DNA from: Cyanoderma ruficeps
Taxonomy: Eukaryota > Chordata > Aves > Passeriformes > Timaliidae
Direction of reading: 5' to 3'
Assembly: GCA_008694505.1 (NCBI GenBank)
Contig: VZDJ01000014.1
Span: forward strand, 821,187 to 885,186
Length of the DNA: 64,000 nucleotides
Part shown: piece after piece, positions 29,301 to 40,994 of the stretch
How the letters are laid out: every line of letters starts with the position of its first letter
Position numbering within the stretch: the stretch's first letter is position 1
The notes under the pieces: generated by a model
Told to the model about the DNA's origin: nothing
Databases searched by the model: none
Seen by the model: the letters and a program-made list of their open reading frames with translations, nothing else
Program-made: the position numbers and the translations under genes

Positions 29301-32300
29301 TGGTCCATGGGAGGGGGGTGGAACGAGATGAGCTTTCGGGTCCCTCCCAACCCAAACCATTCTGGGGCTCTGTCCTAACCTGGAGCACAGGGAAGGAGAA
29401 ATAAACCCACTGGCAGGGATTAAAAACCCTGCCCTGCCCCTGGGGTTGGAAGCAAAAGGGGGATTATCCCAAATTCCAGCAGCTAAAGCCTCAACAGAGC
29501 ACCCCAAGCTTTGTGCCCCCCTCCCCAGAGACTGAAGGGGGTGAGAGGAACGTGGAGAGAGATTTGGACAAGGGATGGAGGGACAGGACACAGGGAATGG
29601 CTCCTCCCTGCCAGGGGTAGGGTTGGATGGGAGACTGGGATGGAATTCCTTCCTCTAAGGGAGGTGAGGGGCTGGAATTCCCAGAGCAGCTGTGGCTGCC
29701 CCGGGATCCCTGGGAATGTCCAAGGCCAGGCTGGAGCCCCGTGGGACAGTGGAAGGTGTCCCTGCCCATGGCAGGGGTGGCACTGGGTGGGATTGAAGGT
29801 TCCCTTCCAAGCCAAACCACTCTGGAATTCCATGATCCCAGTTTTCAGTCGTGGTCAGGGCTCCAGCACTACCTGTGGTCACCCTGAAAAGCAGAAGCAA
29901 CGACAGGAAAACCACAGCACAGCTCCCGAGCAGCCACCACTGCAACTCCACCTCATTCTGTCCCTATGAATGATTGTATTTTTAAACCAGCTCTTGAAAT
30001 CCAGCTCTGTGTTTGTCAGGATGAGCTGGAGCCTTTACAGCCTGCTCTGGGCTGAGTTGCAGCACTTGGGAACCACATTTAATCCGTTCACATGCAACTG
30101 GTGTAAGTCATCAGCTCGGGCTGTACATCTGGCAGGCACAGGCACACATAAAACCTGCACACAAATTACACACAGCTGTAAAACCAAGGCCAAGCAGACT
30201 CTCCAACTATTCACAGCTTGGATGCAATCACTGCCAAACAGCAGAGAATGGAAGAACAGCAGGAGAGCAACGTTTCAAATGGAACAGAGAGTCCAAGCTG
30301 CAGACACACAAAAGAAACCCATCTCTTTAGTCCCATCCTTTCACTTCTTTCCCCATAAAAAGGGTGTTCTGGTGTGCAGGACAGTGCCTGTGGCTAACAG
30401 GGCAAGCTGGGGGGGCACCCCAGGGTACAACCCCCCCTCACTAGGGCACAACGCCCCTCCAGGAACTCACCTGCTGAGCACCCCGAGGTCTCTTCATGAA
30501 CTTGGTGATGGACATGCTCGCCGTGGCCTTCCTCTTGGCTGCTGGGGGCGTGGGCTGGGGGACAGCCAGGCTTGGCACCGTCCCCTCCTCCCTGCCCGTG
30601 CAGGGCACCTGGGTGACGTAGTTCCACTGGCAGGGCACGGGCAGCCGCTCGTGGCCGAAGCTGCGCAGCACCTCGGCGTGCACGTACCAGCACATCCTGA
30701 ACTCGGGCCTCTTCTCGTACACGGAGCTCTCCGAGATGATCCTCTTGAGCCTGGCCTTGGAGGGGACCCCGCTGTCCTCCCCTGGAGCCGGGGGCTGTGC
30801 CTCAGGGGGGCTCCTGTCGCTGCCCTCGGTGACGTCGCTGAAGCGGCCGCGGCGGCAGCACTCCTGGAACTCCTGGATGATCACCTTGCTGCCGTGCACG
30901 TTCCCGTGCAGCAGGGGCAGCAGGTGGGCCAGGACTGAGTGGGGAGGAAAAAGGGGAACAAACACGGGTTAAAGGTTGAGAAAACCAACATAAATAATCC
31001 TAAATTATGGGGGATGTAAATCAGCAACGGTCGCTCCAGAGGGAGAGAACGGCAGGGTTGATTTTTTTGGGAAAGGCAACATAAAAATCATAAATTATGG
31101 GGGACATCGATCAGCATGGTCACTCCAGGGTTGATTTTAGAGCTGGGGCTGCCCCATCCCTGAAAAGCTCCAAGGCCAGGTGGGATGGGGCTTGCAGCAA
31201 GTGGAAGGTGTCCCCGGCCCATGGGGATGATATTTAAGGTCCCTCCCAACCTGAACCACTCTGGGATTCCGTGACTGTAACAGCAGCTAAGTTTGGTGTA
31301 GAAAACTCACCCCCAATAATAACACCACCCTGGAGTGAAATCCTCACCCCCTGTTTGGCCTTCGTGTGAGTTATTCACGTCCTTGTGTTAATCAGGAGCA
31401 GGAAAAGCTCACAGGAACCCAACAAAACCAAACCCTTTCCCCCAAACAATAAACAGGCTCAAACCCATCCTCAGTCTGAGCTTGCTCAAGTCTGGTTGGC
31501 TTTATTTCCTAGATTGCCCAGAGCAAGACTTTTTGGAGAGGCACTGCCAGAAAACTCCTTTCCAAGGGCTCTCAGATTCCTTGGATTCCAGACTTGTCAC
31601 AAACAGGTCATTCTGAATTCAACACTCAGTAATCCCCCTACTCCCTCCAAAGCAGAGCACAACAGTGTGGGAAGTACTGTTCAGCCCTTCAGGTCTTACT
31701 TTGCTGATCTTTTGCTCTTTTTTTGCTACATTTCTGTGTCTGCTGCTCTTCCTCTGGCACGGGCGGGTCCAGGACACAGGCTGTGAACTGCTGCAGCACC
31801 TTCAGGTCCGTGCTGGTGCTGCTGTCCTTTGCTGCCCTTTCCCACACACAGCCAATCTTCACAGGCTGGAGGACGTGGAACCTCTTCCCCTTGGCTATCA
31901 GCTCGTCCCACTCCTTTGCTTTCAGCTTCTGACGAACCTTCTGGTTCTCTGGGTCACACTCCTGCAGCCACAGGGGACAAAGGACTCGTTACACCCACGC
32001 CAGGAAAAGAAAACAACAAAAAGCAGCTTTTCAAACCCAGGTTTGCCTGGTGTTCCCTGAGCCACACGGGGCTCCTGAAGCGTGCAGGCTGAACCCTGCC
32101 AGCACCATGTGCTCTCCTCCCCTGCCAATATTGACATTAACAGTTCACTGCCAACAGAGATGGAGACTCAGGAACACGCGGCTGCCTTACCTCTGTCACA
32201 CCTTCATCTTCAGATAGGTACCCATGGGGTACAAAAAACCCATCGTCCTCATCTTCATCCTCTCCCTCCTCTTCATCGTCCTGCAAAGAAATGGATGACA

Positions 32301-35300
32301 AGTTACACTGCCAAGTGCAAATGGTTCCTGATTTTTGCAGCCGTGCAGGACCCTCACCTCTTCACTATGGGAGAGGCTTTCCCCTGGCTCCTCCTCTTCC
32401 CACTCTTCATCACTGTCCNTGCAAGAAATGCCAACATTTCTGTCCAGCACTGGAGAGCACAGCACCAAACCCAGCCTGGCGTTTCCAAGCTCAGGGAACA
32501 AAAGGGCTCAAAAATCCCAGGCAGCCAGAGCACTTGGCCAAGCACATTCGACTCCCAGAGCAGGAAAGAGGGGAAGAATCCAGCAGGGCTGAGGTGCTTA
32601 CAGTGTCCTTGGACCATGGATTCCTGGCTCGGATCAGGTGGGTTCTCTTGTTCCAGGTGCCCCAGTAGGCAGGGCGGTGATTCTCACTGAACTGCAGCAG
32701 CTTCATCCTGCCAAACTTCTCCCTCTCGGGAACAGCGTCTGCCTGGCAGTTATCCACCACCACCACGTCACTGGGAACACAGGGCAAGGTGGCTCAGGCC
32801 CCACGGAAACAGCTCCAGCCTTCCCTTCTCTCCAATCACTCCCCTCTGCAGCTCGTTTTTATAAAAGCAGAAGCAAAGCGAGCCCCCAGACTGACCTGTT
32901 CACACTGTCACTGCTGTCACTGACCAAAGTGGGACCAGTTGTTCGTGGTTTACGACGTTTTAGATCCCTCAAGAAAGAAACTTCACCATTCTGGGCATGG
33001 AGGAGCTTATCCAGCTGTTCTAGGTAGTCTGGATCCAGGGCAACACGGCTGAGGGGGGCTAAGACCATGTTCTCCTTGATCTCAAAAGGAGCAAACTTCC
33101 CACAGGAGCCAGCAAGGGTCTGAAACATCAAGTGAGGAATGTCAGGGTTTGGACACCGAGAACTGCAGCACCAACACATGCAAGAAACACCTGCTGTCGG
33201 GGTGTTATCTGAGGTGAAGATTTAGGTTAAGTGAAGATTTAGGTTAAGCCCTTCCTGTCCAAGACTCCAGCAGATCTTCCTGGGAATGCAGAAGACAGAG
33301 CTGAGATTCACTAAACCAACCACAAACGTCTTCTGTAGTCTCTGCTCTGGCCTTGTTCTTAAAATCCTTTACACTTCTGAGAGCAGGAAATTAAGAAAAA
33401 GACCCAACAATGTTCTGACCAGCTCAGAAGCTGTAAAGGGCAACAGAGGAGGAAATCAGGGTGAGAGACCAACACACACACAGGCACAGCCAGCCCTCAC
33501 CTTGGGGGCCTGTGGAGTCTTTGGTTTCTGGAAGAACCTGGTGATCTCTGCTTTCTGTGCATTGATGCGCTGAAACGAGAACCCAAATGCAAAATCATCC
33601 CACAGAGAAGCAGGACAAAGCCCTGGAATTCAAGGTGAGCTCATGCATGACTCAACTTCAAATGCAGCCAGGCACAAAGCAAAGTTCAGGCAGTCACCAG
33701 CTCCTGTGACTCAACAAAAACACTCATTGTCCCCCCTGACACAGGCAGGGCTCCAGTGTCACTGCCAGGGCAGAGTTCACTCGTGGGCACCCAGAAACAC
33801 ACACACACCAAACACTTGAGAGGGGTAAAAGCACAGGGACCAACAGGTGGGAAGGTAACAGGTAAAAATGTGGATGGAGCAGCCCCAGCAGGTCAGGGAG
33901 GGGACAGGCTCCATCCCAGGTGACACCACCAACACCATCTCACCCCAGGAAGAATTTAGAGACAAGCCAGAGAAAGCTTTTTTTTACCTTTTCCTCCTCC
34001 TTTAACCGTTTCTCCTCTTCTTTCTTTCTCTTCTCCTCAAGTTTTGCCCTTGAAAACAAAAACCATTTGAACTGTCACCCACCAGGAAGGGTTTATTTTT
34101 TTATTTGCACTGAGGGAGAGGTGGGAAGCCCCAGACCCTGACCCAGACCCCACCACGAGGATCATCTGTCAATCCAGCCAAGAACCACACTCGGCTGAAG
34201 TGTAGAGAAGGCTTTGTTCATTCCTCCTAGAGCAAATATTGACCCATTTTAGCCACAAAGTTAATAGGCTGCCTCAAGTTTCCCTCGATACCAGGAGATG
34301 TGAGGGATTACCAAGTCACAGGTGACTTCCTCAACAAACAGGTCCCAGTGCCAGGGGCACAGAGTCCCTCAGGGATTTCAGAGCCACCCCAGGCCCTGCT
34401 GGAGCCTCTGGGAGGGCGAGGGCAGGGAAAGGTGGGGCTGGAAAGAGCACAGGGACCCCCCCAGGAGCTGCACAAGCCCAGGCACTCACTCCAGAGCCTC
34501 CTGCCTCTCCTTGCGCTTCTCCTCCTTCACTCGCAGCTTCTCGGCTTTCTCCTTCTCTTCCTTCTCTTTCTTTTCCCTCCTTTCTCTCTCCTTCAACTCC
34601 TTCTCTTCCTCTTTCCTCTTCTTGGCCTCCTCCTTGGCTCGTTCCTTCGCAGCTTTTGCCTCTTCCTTCAGCCTCCCCTTCTCCTCCCTCTCCGCCTGCA
34701 GCTTCTGGAGCTTGTCGGCGCGTTCCTGGTCCTGGGGCAGCGAGGGGACACTCAGGGAGCTGCACCTCCGTGCTGCCAAACCCCTGAGCAAAACCTCTCT
34801 GAGGGATGAGACTAAACCCACCCCTCCTGCTTGACCTGCAGCACCAAAAAACCTCCTGCAATGGGAGGGACCCTCATCCTTTTCCCAAAAAACCAGGTGG
34901 GAGCACATCCAGGGCTCCCCAGTGCCAGCTGAGCTTCCTCGTGCTGCCTCTCTGAAAGCTTTAATTATTCTCTTCCCTTAACAAAAAGATTAAAAAAAAA
35001 AGGTGTTTCCATTCCTCTAAGCATCAAAGAAAGCTTTGTATTGAGTCATCTGCATTACCGCTGTGGCATTATGGAAAATTAGATGGGAATTAGGAAATCG
35101 TAATTATTCCCTTATTTAATAGGAGATTTCAGATTCTTTACAAAATATTTTCTCCCGAGCTGAGCTTTCACGCCTTGGTGTCATCACAAGGCTACAGTGG
35201 TGTCACTTCTACAAGTGAATTTGAGCTGATTTCACATCATAAACCCAACAAGGATTTTTCTGATGGTTTCCACTACCACAGAAATCAGACTTTGATGCTC

Positions 35301-38300
35301 CTCGTGGGATATTCCGTGATCTCAGGGAATAGTTTGAGTCTCCAAAGTCCAGATTGTGGAGCTCATCCCTTGTTCTCTTCCATTTTGGATCATCAGACAC
35401 CCTCAGTGCCCTGAGCTCGTTCAAGGGGCGCTCTGGGAACAGTGGGGAGAAGATTTTATTGGAAGTGTTTCCTTTCATGTTGTTTCCTCCCAAAACAACT
35501 GCAATTCCCACCATGGCTCTGCTGACACGAAGGAGAAAAACGTCAAATTCAAGGGGAAGAGCTTTTCTGTGCTGCAGGCACTGGTGATGTCACCAGGAGA
35601 GGAGGATCTGCCTTCTCCCAGACACTCCAACCCCTCCCTGGGTATTTTCAGTTTTCTTTTATTGATTTCACATCTCTCCTTGTCAACATCGAGGCTCCCT
35701 GAGCAGTGTCACAACACAAATAACAGCAGAAAGCCACCACCAGCCAAACGGTGCCAACGGCAGGGAAACAACACTGTCAGCCTGAGTCATGGGATGTGCT
35801 GGGTGCTGGTGTGAAGCTGACAGCTCCCTGGTGGGTCTAGTTCATCCCCAGCAGCATTTTTAGCTCCCATTTTCCTCCCTCCCTCCCTCCCTCCCATCCC
35901 TGCTATTTTTGAACACGGCTATATAGGAGGGAAGGAAACAACAGATTGGAATTCTATATGGGGCACTGGGGGGAAAAAAAAAAGCAAGAAGCTTTACAGC
36001 TACGACTTACATAAAACACAGGAGTTTATAAACAAGCCGCTGAGAGAATTCCTGAGCACAAACCTCCCCGCAGGGGCAGATAAAACAACCCCAAAAAACC
36101 TATTTGTGCAGCACTGACTGCTGGAAACCCCAGTGACCCCCTCAGCCTCCTCCCAATCCAGCATCCCACCACTGGCAGCAGAGTTAGGAAGAGTTTCCCG
36201 AGGAGCTGCAGCCAAGCAAACAGAACCTGGAGCTTGAGCATCCCCAGTGGTGGCAGCCAGTGGTGACATTCTCAGGGAAGCCCCACTTGCCTCGTGGATT
36301 AATAAAAACAGAACTTGCATTTTGGGCCTTAAACGTTCCCAATCTCTTCCCAAAGAGCCCCAGATGCACCCACAGCTCCATTCAGGAGCTTTGGAAAGAG
36401 CCAAGCACTTTAACTGGCTGCATTAAAGCCTCTTCTGCACTCCTCAGGGTGAGGAAAAACGGCAAAAGAGATGTTCCAGCTGGGCTGGGATAAAAGCAAA
36501 GGCCTTTGCTGGCTGCTCAGGGGAGGTTTGGGTGTCAGGGAAACGCCTTACTCTTTGCAATCTCAGCTTCTCCTTCTCTGCTGAACTCCTGTGGAATTTC
36601 TGAGGTACCTGGAATTACAAAATGCAAAGTCTTAGAGGAGATCCTGGCCCTCCCTTTCCAGCCTGAGGGACACCAGGTTGTGCTGCAGATCACGTGCAGC
36701 CCCTCCAAATTCCCCCGGGGCAGGGAATGAGGACACACCTGCAGCCTCCCCTTTCCATCCCAGCCTGGATCCATCCCAGCCTGGATCCATCCCAGCCTGG
36801 ATCCATCCCACTGCTCCCATTCCCAGGAAATCCTCACCATGAACAAACCCCCCTCTGGTCCCCTCAGCCCCACGGGATGATTTTGGGAACATCACGTGCA
36901 CAGCACCCAGGGGAGCTGCTCTGAACCACAGGGGACATTTCAAGATGGCAAAGCTCCTTCCAGCTAAACTTAGGTTTATTTGGGTTTTTTTGTTTTGTTT
37001 TTTTTTTTGCAGCCACCTGTCTTGCTGTGATATTTAGCTGCAACTTTATGAACACGAGGACAGTTTTCCCACATCTGAACACTGTTTCTTTTTGCCATCA
37101 CAGTGCACTTGATCTTCCCCCAGTAACAGCTCGCTGACCCTAAATTCCAAACAGGGCACACTTATCTCATTTATCCTCTATTTATGTGGGGAAGGAAAAG
37201 GTGTTTTATGCTTAAGATCATTGTTCAGAGACTGGTTAAAGGCCTAATTTGTCAATATTTCAGCAGGCTGGGACTTGATTTACTGGATCCCTCCCTCCTC
37301 CTCCTGCCCTTCACAGCATCACATTGAAATTGTGATTAACAGGCTAACACAGCCCAACTGCTTTATTTTCTATATTTATCTGCTATCAAACAGGAGTTCT
37401 GTCAAGCGAGTCAAGCTCCTCAGAGCTGTTTCCTCCCGGGAAAACAAACCTGCCAGGACTCCCAGCTGCACATTTGGGGTGCAGAGCCCGATTTTGGGGA
37501 GCAGCACAGGAGCAAACCCAGCCCCACTGGCAGTACTGGATTGCACCAGGAGGGTTTTCTGCTGTTCTGCTACACTGGAAATGCTTCATGCCTGCCTGAG
37601 TGTGTCTGTTTATTTTAGAGATGGGACACTGGGAGTTTCCACACGGGAGGAATCGATGGTTTGACTTGATAAACCAACAAAAGGACGGGGAGAACTTCCC
37701 CCGTGGTGTTTTAGCCCATCTTGGAAGCTTCTCTTGTCAAAGCTGCACCAAAAATCAGCGTGTTTGGGGGTCTCCTGCTGAAGCAGAGCTGCTAAACTGA
37801 AACTCAGGTGACCAAAAACTCCCTCATCCAGAGTTTTTTCATGGAATTCCCCGAATGCTTCAGGTTGGGAGGGACCTTAAAGCCCATCTGGTGTCACTCC
37901 TGCCATGGGACACCTTCCAGTGTCCCAGGGTGCTCCAATCCCCACCCAGCCTGGCCTGGGACACTTCCAGGGATGATGCAGCCACAGCTTCTCTGGGCCA
38001 GAGCTTTTCCACGGCAGCTGCAGGAATTCAGAGCTGGAAAAGCATCTGCACTGGTTGTGCTGGGGGAACATCCCCCCAGGAATCACAGCAGCTTCCAGGA
38101 GGATCAACAGAGCTTGGGAAACAGCACCCAAAGCACAGAACTGCTCTTGGAGGCTGTTACCAAAACACCAAGTGGGCATTTCATTAAAGAAACGCAAAGA
38201 GAACCAGGCAGGATCGAATCCTTTACCTGCAGGATTTAAAGATCCCAAAGGACAATAACTCAGCGATTAACCAGCACCACCTTTCCTACCCTCCTCACCG

Positions 38301-39387
38301 CCTCACTCACCCCCTTCCCCACCATCCCAGGACCCCAAGGGTCGCAGCACAGCACCTCCTGTGCCACGGCAGGGCAGACCAACCTTCCTGGCAGGCGTGG
38401 AGGCAGCCAAGGGGCTGCTGTTCCTCTTGGCCTGAGCCACCAGCAGCACCTCGGGCGAGCTCCCGGAGCTCAGCGAGGAACGGCTCAGTCCCGAGTCCCC
38501 CTCGTGGGACGACTCCAGGGCCTCGTTCTCTGACGTGTCCAGAGAGGCCACCTGAGGGCATTTCAGGCTCATGATGTCCTCCAGCAGCACCACGGGCACC
38601 TTCCCCTCAAAGAGCAAATCCTTCAGTTCGCCCTGGGCGCCCTTGCAGGCCGCGAGGCCGGAGCGCGGCTGGATCCCAGCTCCCGAATCCTCCTCTGCCT
38701 CGGCTGCAGCAGCTGCACGGGGCCCCTCAGTGTCCCTGGAGTCACCTGCTGGGCTGCCCTGCCGGGAGTTCAGGCAGCTCAGCTCTTTTCCTATCGTGCA
38801 GTCGGTCGCGGCAGCGCTGGAATCCACATCCCCGCGCTCGGCGCCGTCCCCGAGTCCGTGGGCAGAGCCTTTGGGGAGGTCAGGAACGTCCCCAGGGTCA
38901 CTCGTGTCACCCTCGGGGTTTTTCTGGATAAAATGGTCCAAGGGACCTTTCCCGTTCACCAGTTTTGGAGTCAAATTCCCGTCGGAGCCCAGCTGGCAGT
39001 CGTTCTCCACATTGTCCAGGGAGGCACCGGAGGCATCCAGGGAGGGATCCTTGCTTGGAACAAAAGCACCCGGGGAGCTCTTGGCTTTTTTGACTTCTGA
39101 ATCCACGTCGAGTTTTTCCTTTGGCACAGGATTGAGGCGCTTGAAGGGCAGCCGAGCTGCAACAGCAACACCGGGTTACTCAGCGACAGGAAATATCAAA
39201 GGATTTTACTCGTTTTGAAGCACAAGATTGAGATGAGCCCGCTTAGAGATGGTTTAATCACAGCCAAGCCAATGTATTTCACAAAAATCAGGTGTGAAAC
39301 GTTCTGAAAACTGCACTGGATGAGAGACACTGCCTTACCTTGGACGAGCTTCCGTGGAGGAACAGCAGCTTTGTCTCGGCACTCCAT
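26307..39387 (-). CDS. CHAF1A: Chromatin assembly factor 1 subunit A (CAF-1 p150)
   Basis: The large CAF-1 subunit deposits H3-H4 at replication forks with PCNA. Coding exons in order: 39387-39339, 39156-38384, 36608-36552, 34731-34490, 34048-33988, 33569-33501, 33119-32896, 32770-32602, 32417-32358, 32280-32191, 31961-31700, 30934-30471, 27744-27657 and 26386-26307 (about 895 residues). Visible features: an N-terminal RKLVQ..LPFKR motif; the HP1-binding PxVxL motif PVVLL near residue 205; the K/E/R-rich KER helix (about 294-395); the PCNA-binding motif AEITRFFQKPK (about 400-410); the acidic ED region with DSDEEWEEEEPGESLSHSE (from about 549); a C-terminal winged-helix region (LLPLLHGNVHGSKVIIQEF, RLKRIISESSVYEKRP); and a CMIVDV motif. 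An N at 32419 replaces the acceptor of exon 9. The donor of exon 2 (GTTGGT) is weak. The last exon was assigned by phase. Confidence 0.93.
29300..29375 (+). mobile_element. CR1-type LINE 3' fragment
   Basis: GGGTGGAACGAGATGAGCTT, followed by GGTCCCTCCCAACCCAAACC and ATTCTGGGG, matches the terminal CR1 sequence. It lies in a CHAF1A intron, opposite to the gene. Confidence 0.7.
29680..29845 (+). mobile_element. CR1-type LINE 3' fragment
   Basis: CAGAGCAGCTGTGGCTGCCC, TGTCCAAGGCCAGGCTGGAG, GGTGTCCCTGCCCATGGCAG and CCAAACCACTCTGGAATTCC occur in the expected CR1 order. Confidence 0.8.
31136..31278 (+). mobile_element. CR1-type LINE 3' fragment
   Basis: GCCCCATCCCTGAAAAGCTC, CAAGGCCAGGTGGGATGGGG and TTTAAGGTCCCTCCCAACCT occur in CR1 order within the CHAF1A intron between the exons at 30934 and 31700. 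Confidence 0.75.
32415..32422 (-). other. Single N at a CHAF1A splice acceptor
   Basis: On the minus strand the text is TTTCTTGCA-N-GGACAGTGATG. Deleting the N gives a CAG acceptor and an in-frame GAC, but the family normally has about seven more residues (ending DYEV) before DSDEEW. The N therefore probably stands for a small number of lost bases. Confidence 0.65.
34940..35160. other. AT-rich island in a CHAF1A intron
   Basis: Sequence with TTTAATTATTCT, GGCATTATGGAAAATTAGAT and TCGTAATTATTCCC stands out from the GC-rich surroundings. It is not a recognised repeat and no exon is seen. It is a candidate conserved non-coding element, unproven. Confidence 0.3.
36755..36812. repeat. 16-bp CCATCCCAGCCTGGAT repeat
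   Basis: Three and a half perfect copies lie in tandem in a CHAF1A intron, just upstream (in transcript terms) of the exon at 36608-36552. Confidence 0.9.
37140..37420. other. AT-rich island in a CHAF1A intron
   Basis: TTATCTCATTTATCCTCTAT, GCTTAAGATCATTGTTCAGA and CCTAATTTGTCAATATTTCA are unique-looking sequence of low GC content between the second and third coding exons. It is a possible conserved regulatory element; no coding potential is recognised. Confidence 0.3.
37843..38000 (-). mobile_element. CR1-type LINE 3' fragment
   Basis: CAGGTTGGGAGGGACCTTAA, a CCATGGGACACCTTCCA segment and CCTGGGACACTTCCAGGGAT are the reverse complement of the CR1 3' end. Confidence 0.8.
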
Positions 39388-39611
39388 GGCTACGGCAGAA
39401 AACAACAAATCAACACCCATGGCTGTTCCCTGCTTCCCTGGGACAGCTGAGGTAGAGCCCAGCAGCTCTCCCAGGGCCCGTGAGGGAGGATAAAGGGGGG
39501 TCCCACTGTCACCCCCAAGCCAAAGGAGCCCCGGACCCACCGGGTCCCAGCAGCCACAGTGTCCCCCTCGCTGGGCTGAGCAGGGAAGTCCCCAGGAGCG
39601 TGGGTTTGCAC

Positions 39612-39825
39612 TCAACGAGATGCGAGGAGGAAATTCCTCCCCGTGAGGGTGGGCAGGCCCTGGCACAGGGTGCCCAGAGCAGCCGTGGCTGCCCCTGGAC
39701 CGTCGGCAGAGCCCGAGGCCGGGCTGGAGCAGCCTGGGGCAGCGGGAGGCGTCGCTGCCATGGCAGGGGTGGGCTGGGGTGGCCTTTCAGATCCCTCCCC
39801 ACCCAAACCAGTCTGTGACTCCACG
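39612..39825 (+). mobile_element. CR1-type LINE fragment near the CHAF1A 5' end
   Basis: GAGGAGGAAATTCCTCCCCG, GTGCCCAGAGCAGCCGTGGC and CCCTCCCCACCCAAACCAGT follow CR1 order. The copy lies between the first coding exon and the candidate untranslated exon of CHAF1A. Confidence 0.75.
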
Positions 39826-39984
39826 GCTCAGGCTGCAGGGCGGGCCCGGGCCCAGCCCCGGGGCGCGGCGGCGGCTCCGGCGCCTCCTTTGTTACCCCGG
39901 GCAGGCCCCGCGCACCCCGCGGCCCAACCGCCGCCGGAAACACCTCGCGCCCCGGCCGCACCGCATCCCCCAGCTCGGCCCTAC

Positions 39985-40100
39985 CTGTGCCGGCAGCCGG
40001 CGCGGCTCGCGGCGGTGCCGGGCGGCGGCGGCCGAACCCGAGGCGGCCCGGCCCGCGCAGCCCCCGCCGCTCCCGGTCCCGGTCCCGCCCGGCCCGTCCC
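39985..40100 (-). other. Candidate untranslated exon 1 of CHAF1A
   Basis: The coding exon at 39389 begins with a splice acceptor two bases before the ATG, so an upstream exon is required. A donor CACAG|GTAGGG on the minus strand ends a CpG-rich candidate exon at 39985. Its upstream limit is estimated. Confidence 0.45.
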
Positions 40101-40994
40101 GCTCGTACTTGGCGGGAGCCGGGGCGACCCCGCGTCCCGCGGCGCTGATTGGCGGGACGCGCCCCACGTGACCCGCCCGTCCGCACTCCCCGCTGCGTCT
40201 CGCCTTCCGATTAGATGCCGCCGCGGGCGCCGCTGATTGGCAGAGGGGGCTGTCAATCCGGCGCGCTGCAGGCGCCGATTGGGTGGCTTTGTAGAGGACC
40301 GGCGGGGTGCCGCTGGGTTCTTGCCCCTGGGCCCGAGGCCTGCCCGTTCACCGGGCGGGAATGCGGCCGCAGCGGGCCGGTCCTTGACCCGGCCTGTCCG
40401 CAGCACCGGGCGGAGGGGGCGGAGCCAGCACTGCCGCCCGCCGCGCTACTATGGGCCTTGAGCCAACGCGCGAAATGGCGGCGGCACCGGCGGCCAATTA
40501 GCGCCCGCAGGCGCGAGGCGCAGGCGGTGTCGCGAGAGATGCTGGGAGTCGTAGTTTTCCATTTGGAGTGTCCGTCGCCCCATTTCCCCCCCAGATCTAC
40601 GGCGGGGGATCCCGGCCCGGTTATCCCCGTGCCGCACACGCGGCCCGCTCCCCGCGGGCGGTGCTGAGTCCCTCAGAGGAAAGACACAGCTGCGCCACAG
40701 CCGGCTCCCAACAATGACCGCCCGTCCCGCCTGTCGCGACAGAGCGACTCTCTCCGTCGCGACCGGCGGCGGTTCCGCCCGGCCGGCAGGGGCCGCGCTG
40801 GCCGCGCGCGCCGCTCGGTGGCGGCGGCGGGGGCGGAGCCGGGCGGCGGCGGAAGCGGCGGCGGCGGGGACGGGCCGGGCCGGGCTGGGACGGGCGGAGC
40901 GTCCTGAGGCTCCCGAGGCTCCCGCCGCCCCCGCATCAGGTCCCGCCGCCCGCAGACCGGGGCCCCCGCCGCCACCGGGCCAGGCACCGGCACC
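40100..40994. promoter_or_regulatory. Divergent CpG-island promoter of CHAF1A and SH3GL1
   Basis: About 0.9 kb of CpG-dense DNA separates the two divergent starts. It holds ATTGG (inverted CCAAT) motifs at about 40148, 40234 and 40278, a CCAAT at about 40493, and an E2F-like GCGCGAAATGG at about 40468. A ZNF143-type motif is read on the minus strand as ACTACGACTCCCAGCAT (about 40538-40555), next to a CGCGAGAG element. Cell-cycle CCAAT and E2F logic fits the replication-linked CHAF1A. Site function is inferred. Confidence 0.6.
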
